Notes: generated by a model not told the origin, from the sequence alone. DNA of 64,000 nucleotides from Oceanospirillum sediminis (GCF_014164585.1 NZ_JACJFM010000005.1:62001-126000); one strand, 5' to 3'. Positions 1 through 8,463 are shown, counted from the stretch's first letter. Numbers and translations: made by a program.

Positions 1-338
1 TGACTGCCAACGACGATCAGATCAACATCCTGTTCTTTGGCCAGGTGGTGTATTTCTGAATCAGGCATACCGACCAGAATATGTTGCTGGTTTTCAGGTA
101 TATCCAGTGGTGCAGCAAGCTCAGAAATCTTGTCTCTGGCATGCTGATCAAGCTGATCCTGAATACTGCTGAGATCCATTGGGATATCTCCCCCATAGGC
201 AAAGCCTAAAGGTTCCAGAGCATGAATAAGGCTGACCTTTGCGTTGTTGCGTTCAGCAATGGCCTTGCCTTTTTCAATAACCTGATGAGACTCTTCGGTC
301 AGGTCTACGGCAATCAGAACATGTTTATACTGGCTCAT
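1..338 (-). CDS. Universal stress protein (UspA family), 3' end outside window
   Basis: The N-terminal 112 residues of a cytoplasmic UspA-type protein are present. The protein begins MSQYKHVLIAVDLTEES, the usual first beta strand followed by the nucleotide-binding Asp. The window ends just as the sequence reads LIVVGSH, the start of the G-x2-G-x9-G(S/T) ATP-binding loop. An AGGAG ribosome-binding site lies just upstream of the ATG at 336-338. Family members are about 140-160 residues, so roughly 30-40 residues are missing. The family assignment is firm. The exact stress role cannot be told from sequence. Confidence 0.9.
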   Translation of the reverse strand, partial: MSQYKHVLIAVDLTEESHQVIEKGKAIAERNNAKVSLIHALEPLGFAYGGDIPMDLSSIQDQLDQHARDKISELAAPLDIPENQQHILVGMPDSEIHHLAKEQDVDLIVVGS

Positions 339-434
339 AATGAAGCTCTCCTGGTGAAAAAATCCATATATGACTGTACTTTATCTCTTGTCTATCGATT
401 AGTATAGGCCGCAATTTAATTAAGGATTTTGACT

Positions 435-929
435 ATGAGCACAACTTTACTGGTTGTTATTATTTTTGCTATGGTGATCAGCCCTATTTTCTGGCTGATG
501 CCTTCTCGCCGCCAGAGATATCAGATGCATCTGAGAAAGATTGCTCTGCATGCTGGCATCAAGGTTCGATTAGAAAAGTTTGAGCTCAATGGTGAAAAGT
601 TACCGGCAACGGCTTATCGCTGGATGAGAGATGCCGATGAGAAAAAAACAGCTCATCGTTTTCGTCTGGCTCATGTGCCGCGTATGGAGAAAGAGCGACT
701 GGAACCCAGAGGCGATGAGTTTATTCCTGGCTGGCTCTGGCTGGAATCTCCGGTTCCCGCTGTTTCCGATGATCAGCTGGAGGCTCTGAAAAACGTACTG
801 GAGCAACTACCTGAAGATAGTTTGATATTTGAAGCGGGGACTGCAACAGTTACTCTGTGGTGGCGTGAAAATGGTACACCTGAGCAGGTTGAGTCCTTAC
901 CTGAGCTGATGTCAGGTTTACCGATGTAA
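435..929 (+). CDS. Membrane-anchored protein of unknown function
   Basis: A 164-residue protein that I do not recognise. Residues 4-22 form one N-terminal hydrophobic segment, followed by a basic stretch (PSRRQR) that predicts a cytoplasmic remainder of about 140 soluble residues rich in Glu, Leu and Trp. The start was placed at ATG 435 rather than the in-frame TTG at 429 because AAGGA at 422-426 is correctly spaced only for the ATG. The gene lies 25 bp upstream of a methyltransferase gene and could be cotranscribed with it. No catalytic motif is visible. Confidence 0.75.
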   Translation: MSTTLLVVIIFAMVISPIFWLMPSRRQRYQMHLRKIALHAGIKVRLEKFELNGEKLPATAYRWMRDADEKKTAHRFRLAHVPRMEKERLEPRGDEFIPGWLWLESPVPAVSDDQLEALKNVLEQLPEDSLIFEAGTATVTLWWRENGTPEQVESLPELMSGLPM

Positions 930-954
930 TGGAATACAACAAAAGGAGCCCCGG

Positions 955-1602
955 ATGTCTGATACTTTAAACAATGAGCTACAAAAAATGCTGCCAGAAG
1001 CCAGGGTACAGGCAACCTGCTTGCCCGGCTGTGAACAGATCAGACTCTGGCTGATCGATCCGGAGCCGGTACACCGCCCTTTTAGCCCGGATGAGATTGC
1101 AGCCATTATGTATCATACACCGTACTGGGGGTTTTGCTGGGGAAGTGGATTGGCGTTAGCGCGTTATATTTTATCTTATCCCGATCAGTTGGCAGGTAAA
1201 AAGGTTATTGATTTTGGCTCGGGGTCCGGTGTTGTTGCCATTGCCGCAGCGATGGCCGGAGCAGATGTTGTTGCCTGTGATATTGATCCTGTTTCCCAAC
1301 GGGCATGCAGAGAGAATGCTTTATTAAACCAGGTTTCAATTTCAATCAGTGATGACTTACTGGCTTTGCCAGAAATGAGTGCAGATCTTTTGATTGCTGC
1401 TGATGTGTTATATGACAGAACTAATTTACCGTGGCTGGACACCTTCTTTCGGTTTGCACCGGATGTATGGGTTGCTGATTCACGGGTAAAGGATTTTTCT
1501 CATGATCGTTACTCTCTGACAGAGAGAATGAGTGCCGGTACTGTGCCCGATATGGGAGAACCCGGCGAATTTTCAGATATTCGTTTTTATCGTTCCATAT
1601 AA
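955..1602 (+). CDS. SAM-dependent protein lysine methyltransferase-like (METTL20/ETFBKMT type)
   Basis: A 215-residue class I methyltransferase. Residues 84-92 (VIDFGSGSG) are motif I, the SAM-binding glycine loop, and the acidic residues near 109-111 (CDIDP) should bind the ribose hydroxyls. The segment before the fold (YWGFCWGSGLALARYIL, about 57-73) resembles the YWAF.W.SG..LARY signature of METTL20 and bacterial relatives, which methylate lysines of electron-transfer flavoprotein beta. That substrate is inferred from family only. It is preceded by an AAAGGAG ribosome-binding site and ends convergent with the DoxX gene, with a hairpin between them. Confidence 0.8.
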   Translation: MSDTLNNELQKMLPEARVQATCLPGCEQIRLWLIDPEPVHRPFSPDEIAAIMYHTPYWGFCWGSGLALARYILSYPDQLAGKKVIDFGSGSGVVAIAAAMAGADVVACDIDPVSQRACRENALLNQVSISISDDLLALPEMSADLLIAADVLYDRTNLPWLDTFFRFAPDVWVADSRVKDFSHDRYSLTERMSAGTVPDMGEPGEFSDIRFYRSI

Positions 1603-1624
1603 TCAGGTTCAGTTTCCGAGTGGA

Positions 1625-1653
1625 AAGGCTGGTATCTTGCTTTTACCAGCCTT
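1625..1653. terminator. Bidirectional hairpin between convergent genes
   Basis: AAGGCTGGTA at 1625-1634 pairs perfectly with TACCAGCCTT at 1644-1653 (10 bp). It sits between the methyltransferase and the end of the bufferin operon. Only short T runs flank it, so termination strength is uncertain. Confidence 0.5.
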
Positions 1654-1660
1654 CTGCTGG

Positions 1661-2122
1661 TCATTGTTTGCGTGATCTGGCAAGTTTGGCGATAAGTCGA
1701 TCAATAGTCAGCTTGCCTTCACCATAAATGATCAGCTGAGTTAATAATATTCCCCAGATAATGTGCAGATAAAGTGCTGCAGGTGCTATTTCTGTCAGAC
1801 TGATAACTGCAACCAGATTCACAACAAACAATCCGATGGCTGTGAACCGGGTCACCAGACCAGCAATTAACAGAACAGGTAGAATTAACTCTCCGGTAGT
1901 GCCGAGCCAGGCCGCCAGTTCATAGTTTAAAAAAGGAACGTTGTACTCTTCTTCGAACAGGAAAAGTGTTGTATCCCAGTCCCCTATTTTAGTAAGTCCG
2001 GCCATAAAAAATACCTGACCAATATACAGACGGGTAATCACGGCGGTTAATGAATGAATACCTTCAAAATATGAAGAGCTTTGTTGCTCCTGTTGTAAGT
2101 AGTGGTAAATCTTTGATGACAT
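1661..2122 (-). CDS. DoxX-family membrane protein of the bufferin operon
   Basis: A 153-residue integral membrane protein with four predicted transmembrane helices and the DoxX signature around residues 30-60 (RLYIGQVFFMAGLTKIGDW). The start is ATG 2122, which has a GGAAAGGA ribosome-binding site. An in-frame TTG five codons upstream lacks one. It is the last gene of bufA-bufB-bufC-DoxX. DoxX proteins recur in bufferin (MNIO-modified metallophore) operons, where their exact job is unsettled; a role in redox chemistry or in membrane handling of the peptide is inference. Confidence 0.85.
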   Translation of the reverse strand: MSSKIYHYLQQEQQSSSYFEGIHSLTAVITRLYIGQVFFMAGLTKIGDWDTTLFLFEEEYNVPFLNYELAAWLGTTGELILPVLLIAGLVTRFTAIGLFVVNLVAVISLTEIAPAALYLHIIWGILLTQLIIYGEGKLTIDRLIAKLARSRKQ

Positions 2123-2160
2123 AATATTCCTTTCCAATTGTTCTTAATCTGTTCTCTGAT

Positions 2161-2961
2161 TTAATTTTCATTGGGAAAACAGGGCTGTTCACGAGCAGTT
2201 AAACGACTAATCCAGCCGTTGTGCAGCGCAACAGGAAGCCAGGTGGCAAAGTCAAACCCAGGATAAAGATCCAGTAGCTCTCCCAGGCTGACCCCTTGCC
2301 TGATGCTTTGAATCCAGTGATATTCGTTGGCATAGACAGGACGAATACTGACCTTGTAGTGATTCAGACTGATCAGCATATAGCTGTGATCTGTTTTTTG
2401 TTGTGCCAGAGCCCGCTTAAGCATCGCTTCATTTACACCTTCCTGATCAGCGCTATGATGACTTTGCCAGATAGCTTGTACTGGCCATAAACTCTGCATA
2501 ACAGACAAGGACTGTGCCAGCTCTATAAGGATCTGATCCGGATGATACTCTGCCAGTAACGCCAGTGATTCTGTATCAGGAGCTGGCGCCATATTACGTG
2601 AGCTTTGCCAGACCAGCCATTCCAGCCGGGCAATATCTGGCAGATAGGGGTATTCTCTGGCCAGAGGGGTCTGGGCTAAAAGATCTGCCATTGCTTTTCC
2701 CCATTCACCCCAATCGCCTTCTGAGGGGGGAGCGTACTGCAGTAACATACGTGATAAAGCGATCATCGCTTCATAACCTATCAACTGGTTAAGTACCGGA
2801 TAGCTGATTGTTAAAGCCCGGTTGGCTGTCATCAGTAAATTATTCTGATAAATTTTTAATCCTTGTTGAGCGGATTCTGTTTTCAGATCGACAGAGCCGA
2901 AGCTGAAAATACTATCGATCAGAAATTGCTGGCGTAAAGCCAGAGAGTGGTTATGCGGCAT
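2161..2961 (-). CDS. bufC: BufC-type partner of MNIO enzyme (DUF2063)
   Basis: A 266-residue cytoplasmic protein starting MPHNHSLALRQQFLIDSIFS. The N-terminal DUF2063 region (about 8-100) includes LKIYQNNLLMTANRALTISYPVLNQL, read with gaps, which matches the 'Y..N...........YP.......G' pattern of the family. The start at 2961 overlaps the bufB stop by 11 bp, implying translational coupling; the longer open frame upstream lies inside bufB and is not used. In characterised systems the DUF2063 partner binds the leader/signal region of the precursor and presents it to the DUF692 enzyme. That role is transferred by homology and operon order. Confidence 0.88.
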   Translation of the reverse strand: MPHNHSLALRQQFLIDSIFSFGSVDLKTESAQQGLKIYQNNLLMTANRALTISYPVLNQLIGYEAMIALSRMLLQYAPPSEGDWGEWGKAMADLLAQTPLAREYPYLPDIARLEWLVWQSSRNMAPAPDTESLALLAEYHPDQILIELAQSLSVMQSLWPVQAIWQSHHSADQEGVNEAMLKRALAQQKTDHSYMLISLNHYKVSIRPVYANEYHWIQSIRQGVSLGELLDLYPGFDFATWLPVALHNGWISRLTAREQPCFPNEN

Positions 2962-3895
2962 CAGATGTAGTCTCTTCCTGTTGATGAAACACTTCTGCGG
3001 TAGAAACAGAGTCAGATAATGCGATTCGATGCATGATTTTTCTGGCATTCTCCGCCTGATGGACCAGTGTTTGCCAGTCTGGCAGGTTGTTATCCCATTC
3101 AATCAGGCTGGGCACTGGTCCACAAACTGACAAAGCGTACTCAAACAAAGACCAGCATTCCTCTGATACTGGCTGGCTATGATCATCAATAATCATCTCC
3201 CCTTGCCCTGCCGGGGTATAACCTGCCAGATGGAACTCTCCAACAGATTGCGCTGGAATATCGTTAATCCACTGCCTGGCAAAACAGACCGGATCTTCCA
3301 TGTGACGGTTTCTGGCATTGACCAGAATATTATTCAAATCGACCAGTAAGCCGCATTGTGTCCGATTAACCAGTTCAGATAAGAACTCTGTTTCACTCAT
3401 TTCTGAAGGGCCTGCTTCAAGATAGGAAGACAGGTTTTCAATCAGAACAGGGCGTCCTAATTGTTGTTGTACTCTGTCAGTATTTTCTGCCAGTACTCTG
3501 AGCCCTGCCTCAGAAAACTCCAGAGGCAACAGATCTCCTGCATGAACATTGTGGTTATTCCACTGACTCCAGGTAAAACAGGCATGGTCTGATATCAGTA
3601 CAGGATTGATATCGTTTGTCAGAGTCATCAGTTTTTGCAGATAACGAGTATTAATGCCTGCTGCAGAGCCTAATCCCATAGATGTGGAATGCAGGCTGAC
3701 CGGGTATTTTTGCATAACCTGATTGAGTAACTCATTAGCCAGACTGCCTCTGGCAAAGAAGTTTTCAGCATGCACTTCCACGAAATCAATCAGGGATGTC
3801 TCATTTAAAGCATCGTGAAAGTGAGCATGGCGCAGACCGACGCCTATTAATCCTTGCTTCGGTATGTTCTGGTGCGCAATTGGCAAATGAGACAT
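2951..3895 (-). CDS. bufB: MNIO (DUF692) multinuclear iron oxidative enzyme, bufferin maturase
   Basis: A 314-residue TIM-barrel enzyme of the DUF692 family. Visible conserved blocks are EVHAENFF (about 40-47), HSTSMGLGSA (about 70), SDHACFTW (about 103), ENLSSYL, LVDLNNILVNARN and EFHLAGYT. Together they supply the His, Glu, Asp and Asn ligands for the two or three non-haem irons. Enzymes of this family oxidise cysteines in ribosomally made peptides, in bufferins giving thiooxazoles that bind copper. The adjacent bufA encodes a matching four-cysteine precursor, which supports that substrate here. The gene begins 33 bp after bufA. Confidence 0.92.
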   Translation of the reverse strand: MSHLPIAHQNIPKQGLIGVGLRHAHFHDALNETSLIDFVEVHAENFFARGSLANELLNQVMQKYPVSLHSTSMGLGSAAGINTRYLQKLMTLTNDINPVLISDHACFTWSQWNNHNVHAGDLLPLEFSEAGLRVLAENTDRVQQQLGRPVLIENLSSYLEAGPSEMSETEFLSELVNRTQCGLLVDLNNILVNARNRHMEDPVCFARQWINDIPAQSVGEFHLAGYTPAGQGEMIIDDHSQPVSEECWSLFEYALSVCGPVPSLIEWDNNLPDWQTLVHQAENARKIMHRIALSDSVSTAEVFHQQEETTSDAA

Positions 3896-3928
3896 TCTGA
3901 CTGATCTCCCTGAGTATTTAGTGAATCG

Positions 3929-4213
3929 TTATGAACTTTGTTGTTCTGCGTAACGTTTTTTCGCTTCGGCCTTCAGAAGCCCACCCAGTTCATTGCAGGT
4001 TCCTTTAGCGACTAACTTCCATTCTCCCGGATCATGATCAACTTTCGATTGTCCGGCACAGGAATGGGTTCCAGCCAGATTGGCACAATCATTCTGGCCT
4101 GCCAGCGCTATGCCGTAGCACTTTTCTTTACCGCCAGCATGAGCAGGTGCGGTTGCCAGAGTAGCCAGGGTTAATGCCAGAGCAGTAGTGGCAATACGTT
4201 GTTTTTGATTCAT
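3929..4213 (-). CDS. bufA: Bufferin precursor BufA1 (DUF2282), secreted metal-binding RiPP
   Basis: A 94-residue precursor. Residues 1-26 are a Sec signal peptide ending AHA, and the mature part starts [13 protein letters not shown]. Four cysteines (C32, C43, C52, C73) lie in the DUF2282 pattern KCYG...NDC...HSC...GTC. In studied homologues these cysteines are partly converted to thiooxazoles by the MNIO enzyme, and the product is exported to the periplasm, where it sequesters copper. It is first in the operon. The GGAG ribosome-binding site at 4220-4223 overlaps the end of a possible 21-codon upstream frame. Metal identity is inferred from family. Confidence 0.92.
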   Translation of the reverse strand: MNQKQRIATTALALTLATLATAPAHAGGKEKCYGIALAGQNDCANLAGTHSCAGQSKVDHDPGEWKLVAKGTCNELGGLLKAEAKKRYAEQQSS

Positions 4214-4216
4214 CAG

Positions 4217-4282
4217 TTAGCTCCGATAATAAAATCCGTTATTTCCAGAAACAGTGTGTCTGCCGGGTGAATAACTGAACAT
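4217..4282 (-). CDS. Possible 21-residue leader ORF upstream of bufA
   Basis: ATG at 4282 opens a 21-codon frame (begins MFSYSPGRHTVS, ends FYYRS) closing with TAA at 4217-4219, three bases before the bufA ATG. It has its own ribosome-binding site: the 10-base string ATTATCGGAG occurs twice on this strand, once before this ATG and once before bufA. The bufA copy lies inside the last codons of the small frame. This would allow translational coupling. There is no homology I can cite, and chance cannot be excluded. Confidence 0.35.
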   Translation of the reverse strand: MFSYSPGRHTVSGNNGFYYRS

Positions 4283-4364
4283 AAGTACTCCGATAATCTT
4301 CAGTCGGAGGCTGTAAAATACGGCAGTTCCCGGCAGATAAACCTTTATTCAGATACTGAGTGTT

Positions 4365-4411
4365 GAAAAAATCCTCCCGGCACTAAAACCCGAAAAATAG
4401 TGCCAGGAGGA
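4365..4411 (-). terminator. Intrinsic terminator of the YHS gene
   Basis: A 13-bp stem (4373-4385 with 4398-4410, one mismatch) is followed on the minus strand by TTTTTT (4366-4371). It begins 15 bp after the YHS stop and separates that gene from the bufferin promoter region. Confidence 0.8.
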
Positions 4412-4425
4412 GGGTGCTCATAAAA

Positions 4426-4920
4426 TCAGTCGTCTTCATTAACAACGGCAACAGGCAGTGCCTCAATACCTGACCAGATACGATCAGCGCTCTTAATATG
4501 GCCGCTGGTATCTGTCAGCCAGCGCTTCTGAACGTCTTTATTCAGGTTGAGATAGAGCTTGTTATCAACAATACGAAATGCCTGTGGATCAATATCAAAC
4601 TTTTTATTCAGTGCTACACCCATTGCGCAATAGCCACCGAATTGCGGTGCATAATGACCAGGATCTGCTTTAAAACGATCACGATTTTCTGCACTGGAGA
4701 AGTGATAAATTGCCCCATCATGGTTTGCTGTGTATTCTGGCGTGCCTTCTACAGCCTGATTGCTGGTAAAATAGGCCACCGGATCGTAACCATGGATAGC
4801 GACATCATTGTTATTAAGGTTGATGGATGATGCAAAGCTCAGACTACTGAGTAAAAGTGCACCGGCAGCCGCAGCCATTTTGAGTGTTCTGGAGAGCTTG
4901 CTATTTTTGAATGTTTTCAT
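4426..4920 (-). CDS. Exported YHS-domain protein
   Basis: A 164-residue protein with a Sec signal peptide (about 1-30, ending SLSFAS) and one YHS domain at about 35-110. Diagnostic blocks are HGYDPVAYF, FSSAENRDRFKADPGHYAPQFGGYC, read across adjacent residues, and KFDIDP. YHS domains carry conserved Cys/His/Tyr residues and are often found in metal-handling proteins such as copper-related enzymes. The mature protein should be periplasmic. It is transcribed toward the bufferin operon but has its own terminator. A copper role is inference from that neighbour. Confidence 0.85.
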   Translation of the reverse strand: MKTFKNSKLSRTLKMAAAAGALLLSSLSFASSINLNNNDVAIHGYDPVAYFTSNQAVEGTPEYTANHDGAIYHFSSAENRDRFKADPGHYAPQFGGYCAMGVALNKKFDIDPQAFRIVDNKLYLNLNKDVQKRWLTDTSGHIKSADRIWSGIEALPVAVVNEDD

Positions 4921-5078
4921 ATTTTTCCCCGATTATTCTCGTGTTCAGAACCAATGCCAGATTTGCTCTCTGGCTCTTTTTCCTTGAAATGAAGAATACG
5001 GCGAAAGCTGAAATAAAAAGTGGCTGATCAGCCAGAAAAATAAACCGATCGTCCTGAAATCAGATCATGGAGGCACAT

Positions 5079-5912
5079 ATGGATACCCTGGGGACTTTAT
5101 TACAGCATATGAACTTTAATGCTGAGGTTTTTTTCAGCGGTAGTTTATGTGGAATACAGACATTTGATGAAAGCAAAGATGCCGCGTCTTTACATTATCT
5201 GCGTTCGGGGAGTATGACCCTGATAACGGAGCAGGGTCATGAGATCGCAGTTGAGCAGTCGGCAGTCATCTTTTTCCCCGATGGTATACGCCACCGTTTC
5301 ATTAGTAAGGGGGCAGACCCTGCTGAGCTGGTATGTGCCACCGTCAGGTTTCAGCCAGGGCAGGCAACGTTGTTAGCGGATAAATTACCGAAGTTTCTGT
5401 GTATTCATGAGCAGGATAGTACAGATGTCAGAGAGGCTGCTTGTCAGCTATTCGATGAAGCCTTTCACGACCGGCATGCCAGGCAAATGATGATTGATCG
5501 TTTATGTGACATTCTGATGATTCATATACTGCGTTATGTTGTGGGTAATGGCATTGTTGAACTGGGGATGCTGGCAGGCAGTACTCATCCTGCACTGGCT
5601 CCTCTGATGAAACAGATCAGGGAGCATCCGGAAAAGGAATGGAATCTTGATGAAATGGCGGCATCTGTGGCTATGTCCCGATCTAAGTTTTCAGCCTTAT
5701 TTAAAGAAACAATCGGTCAGACACCGCTGGAATATCTGACCGACCTCAGATTGCATATGGCTCAGCAATTACTGAAAGCGGACAAGCCCGTTGGACTAAT
5801 TGCAAATAATGTAGGCTATGAAAACGCCTCTTCACTGAACCGGGTATTTAAAAAGCGTTTCGGTATTACACCGAAGCAGTGGCTTCGTCAATATTTGTCA
5901 TCAGTTGATTAA
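5079..5912 (+). CDS. AraC-family transcriptional regulator with cupin sensor domain
   Basis: A 277-residue regulator. The N-terminal half (about 10-130) is a cupin-like domain (LHYLRSGSMTLIT, FFPDGIRHRF) of the AraC-type ligand-binding class. The C-terminal 100 residues contain two helix-turn-helix motifs, with the AraC signature NVGYENASSLNRVFKKRFGITP (read with positions about 243-265). ATG 5079 is preferred over ATG 5067 because TGGAGG at 5068-5073 is placed correctly for it. The gene is divergent from the YHS gene and convergent with dadA. Its target is unknown; the divergent YHS gene is the obvious candidate. Confidence 0.85.
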   Translation: MDTLGTLLQHMNFNAEVFFSGSLCGIQTFDESKDAASLHYLRSGSMTLITEQGHEIAVEQSAVIFFPDGIRHRFISKGADPAELVCATVRFQPGQATLLADKLPKFLCIHEQDSTDVREAACQLFDEAFHDRHARQMMIDRLCDILMIHILRYVVGNGIVELGMLAGSTHPALAPLMKQIREHPEKEWNLDEMAASVAMSRSKFSALFKETIGQTPLEYLTDLRLHMAQQLLKADKPVGLIANNVGYENASSLNRVFKKRFGITPKQWLRQYLSSVD

Positions 5913-5924
5913 TCAGTGCCAGAG

Positions 5925-7184
5925 TTATAATCGTGCAAGTGGATATTTATTAAATTCGGATGCTTCTCCATGACAAATCAGGTCAGCCAGGTATTTGCCT
6001 GAGCCGCAGCCCAGAGTCCAGCCCAGAGTGCCATGACCAGTGTTAAGCCATAGATTGTCAAACTCTGTTTTCCTGATGTAAGGCAGGTTCGATGGAGTTG
6101 ATGGCCTCAGCCCGGTCCAGAATCGGGCCTTATCAAATCCGCCAATTTCGGGAAACAACCGCCGGGTCTGTTCTGTGATCATATCGCAGCGCCGGGCATT
6201 TAATTCTCTGGAATAACCACTGAGCTCTGCAGTACCGGCAACTCTGAGCTCATCCCCAAGACGGCTGTACTGGAGCTTATGTTCATCGTCAGTCAGACTG
6301 ACCTGAGGTGCGCAGTCCGGATACTCAACCGGGATGGTGACAGAGTAGCCTTTAGCCGGGTAGATGTTCAGGTAAATGCCTAAAGATCGTAGCATAGGAG
6401 CTGACCAGACACCAAGACAGGTAATAATATGTTGTGCGGTAATACAGCTATTGCCAAAATCTCCATTGACTCTGACGTTGACCCGATTGCCCTCTTTCGT
6501 CAGCTCCATAATATGGGTATCCAGTGCAAACTCAACGCCCATGTCCCGGCAGACATCCGCCAGTTCACGGGTGTACAGACAGGCATCACCTGATTCATCA
6601 TCTTCGGTATAGGTTGCACCGACAATATCGTGTCCAATCCACCGTAATGCAGGTTCCAGATTCAGCGCTTGTTCTTTGTTCATTTCGACTCTATTGCAGC
6701 CGTACTGGCGCATAAAGTCAGCTGTTTTTCTTGCGGCGTCAAATTCATCCCTGGTGCGATAAAAATGCAGAATCCCACGGGTTTTGTGCCGATAATCCAG
6801 TTTATGTTCTGCTCTGACCTGCTGTAAAGTCCTGCGAGAATAACTGGCAAGGCGCACTAACTCCGCAGTATTGTGTCTGACTTTTCCAGGTGAACACTGT
6901 AACAACCAGCTTGTGAGCCAGCGCCATTGATGGATATCTGCCCTGGGGCGAAAAAGAAGAGGGGCATCCGTTTGCAACAGCCACTTAAGAACTTTCAAAG
7001 GCGCCGCTGTTGTTGCCCAGGGTTCAGCATGGCTAACGGCAATTTGTCCTCCATTGGCGTAAGATGCTTCCATACCAGTGTTCTGCTGTCTATCGATTAC
7101 CAGTACTTTATGTCCGGATCTGGCGAGCCAGTAGGCTGTACTGACACCAACGATTCCGCTTCCGAGTACGATACTGTCATACAT
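5925..7184 (-). CDS. dadA: D-amino-acid dehydrogenase (FAD)
   Basis: A 419-residue flavoprotein. The N-terminal dinucleotide-binding motif GSGIVGVSTAYWLARSGH (about 8-25) is followed by an acidic strand end (VIDR). The DAO fold continues to the C-terminal GHGTLGWTLGCGSG (about 385), typical of DadA. The family oxidises D-amino acids such as D-alanine to 2-oxo acids plus ammonia and passes electrons to the respiratory chain from the inner membrane face. No alanine racemase gene is adjacent. Length matches DadA (about 415-435). Other FAD amine oxidases of the DAO superfamily are the main alternative. Confidence 0.85.
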   Translation of the reverse strand: MYDSIVLGSGIVGVSTAYWLARSGHKVLVIDRQQNTGMEASYANGGQIAVSHAEPWATTAAPLKVLKWLLQTDAPLLFRPRADIHQWRWLTSWLLQCSPGKVRHNTAELVRLASYSRRTLQQVRAEHKLDYRHKTRGILHFYRTRDEFDAARKTADFMRQYGCNRVEMNKEQALNLEPALRWIGHDIVGATYTEDDESGDACLYTRELADVCRDMGVEFALDTHIMELTKEGNRVNVRVNGDFGNSCITAQHIITCLGVWSAPMLRSLGIYLNIYPAKGYSVTIPVEYPDCAPQVSLTDDEHKLQYSRLGDELRVAGTAELSGYSRELNARRCDMITEQTRRLFPEIGGFDKARFWTGLRPSTPSNLPYIRKTEFDNLWLNTGHGTLGWTLGCGSGKYLADLICHGEASEFNKYPLARL

Positions 7185-7497
7185 GACGGATCTCCTTGTC
7201 TTAATCCGGTTTTCATTATTCAGATCAGGTCTTCTATAAGTGTAGACCCTGTACAGAACATAGAAATATATCTGTTTGCCCTGACAGACTAAGAATATAA
7301 GAGTAAGGAGTATTTCATATCAGAATGATGGTATTTTGCTGCCTTCACGTGAGCTGGTTAAGTAAAGTAGCGAGGCTTAACAGATGGCATGGAATTTTGT
7401 TCGGTTGATTATGGCGAACGCGACGGAAGGTACAATGAAAAGGAGAAGTCTCAGACTCCTCCTTCATATTGATTAAGGGATTCGCAGGAAGGTCGGT
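7185..7497. other. Intergenic, dadA upstream region and terminator
   Basis: No gene is supported here. The left part must hold the dadA promoter. The right part holds the terminator of the REC-CheC/cyclase pair. Confidence 0.5.
7437..7464 (-). terminator. Intrinsic terminator of the REC-CheC/diguanylate cyclase operon
   Basis: On the minus strand GGAGGAGTC and GACTTCTCC (one mismatch, 3-base loop) form a stem followed by TTTTC. It lies 34 bp after the cyclase stop. Confidence 0.65.
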
Positions 7498-8463
7498 TTA
7501 TTTACCAAATATTGTTGTTTGGTTTCGACCGCCTCGTTTTGACTGGTATAGTGCCTGATCGGAGTGCTCCAGCCATTGAGTGTGGTCATTCAGGCTACTA
7601 TCGAACTCCCGGATACCCAGACTGATAGTAAACGCAATCATCTGATCCTCATACGTAACAGGGCTGGCTTCTATATGCTGGCGGAGTCTTTCTGCCATCA
7701 CAAAGGCTTCTTCAGAGCCGGTGTCCGGAAGAATAATCCCGAACTCTTCGCCCCCATAGCGACCGGAAATGTCCGTTTCACGCTGCATCTGTAACAGGCT
7801 ATGAGCGACGACACGAATCACTTCATCGCCAGCCTGATGACCATAAGTGTCATTAACTTTTTTAAAGTGATCAATATCAAACATAATCAGAGACGATTTT
7901 TCTCCGGTACGTTTGCAGCGGCGGAATTCCTGGGTCAGACTTTCTTCCCAATGACCGCGATTATTCAAACCTGTCAGACGGTCTGTACGGCTGAGGCGAG
8001 CCAGCTCCTGATTGGCTTGTTCCAGTTCAAGTTTACTGGTCGCAATATCCGTCACATCGTAAACCAGTATACACGCATGAGATACACTCTTATCTATGCC
8101 CGTCAGAGGAATAATCGTGATGTTCTGGTACATGAACTCAGATTTACCGGTCAGTGGCCGGTAGCTCTTGAATTTAAACAGATAAGGTCTTTGTTCCCAG
8201 GTAGAATAAGCCCGGCTATCCAGACTGAAAACGGATTCTATTTTTTGTTTCAGCCATGCTTCGGGCAGATCCGGGAACTGGGTGAACAGATTTTTCTCCC
8301 GAGCCTGTGACGTGCGGATGCCGCTGTGGTTTTCCATAAAACTATTCCACAGTTGTATCTTGTGATTTCTGTCCAGAACAACCAGACCTACGTCAACAGT
8401 CTGCAGCATCTGCATCATCCAATGCAGGCCAGTCATGTCATTGTCATATGCTTGCAGTGTCAT
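7498..8463 (-). CDS. PAS-GGDEF diguanylate cyclase
   Basis: A 321-residue cytoplasmic protein. A PAS domain occupies about 14-145 (VGLVVLDRNHKIQLWNSF..., ending ILVYDVTDI), then a short coiled linker, then GGDEF at about 155-318. The active-site motif is GGEEF (237-241) and the product-inhibition site RETD (228-231) is present, so it should convert two GTP to c-di-GMP with feedback inhibition. ATG 8463 overlaps the upstream response-regulator stop as ATGA, indicating tight translational coupling. Output of the pair is probably control of surface attachment or motility by phosphorylation and the PAS ligand. No transmembrane segment is seen. Confidence 0.92.
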   Translation of the reverse strand: MTLQAYDNDMTGLHWMMQMLQTVDVGLVVLDRNHKIQLWNSFMENHSGIRTSQAREKNLFTQFPDLPEAWLKQKIESVFSLDSRAYSTWEQRPYLFKFKSYRPLTGKSEFMYQNITIIPLTGIDKSVSHACILVYDVTDIATSKLELEQANQELARLSRTDRLTGLNNRGHWEESLTQEFRRCKRTGEKSSLIMFDIDHFKKVNDTYGHQAGDEVIRVVAHSLLQMQRETDISGRYGGEEFGIILPDTGSEEAFVMAERLRQHIEASPVTYEDQMIAFTISLGIREFDSSLNDHTQWLEHSDQALYQSKRGGRNQTTIFGK

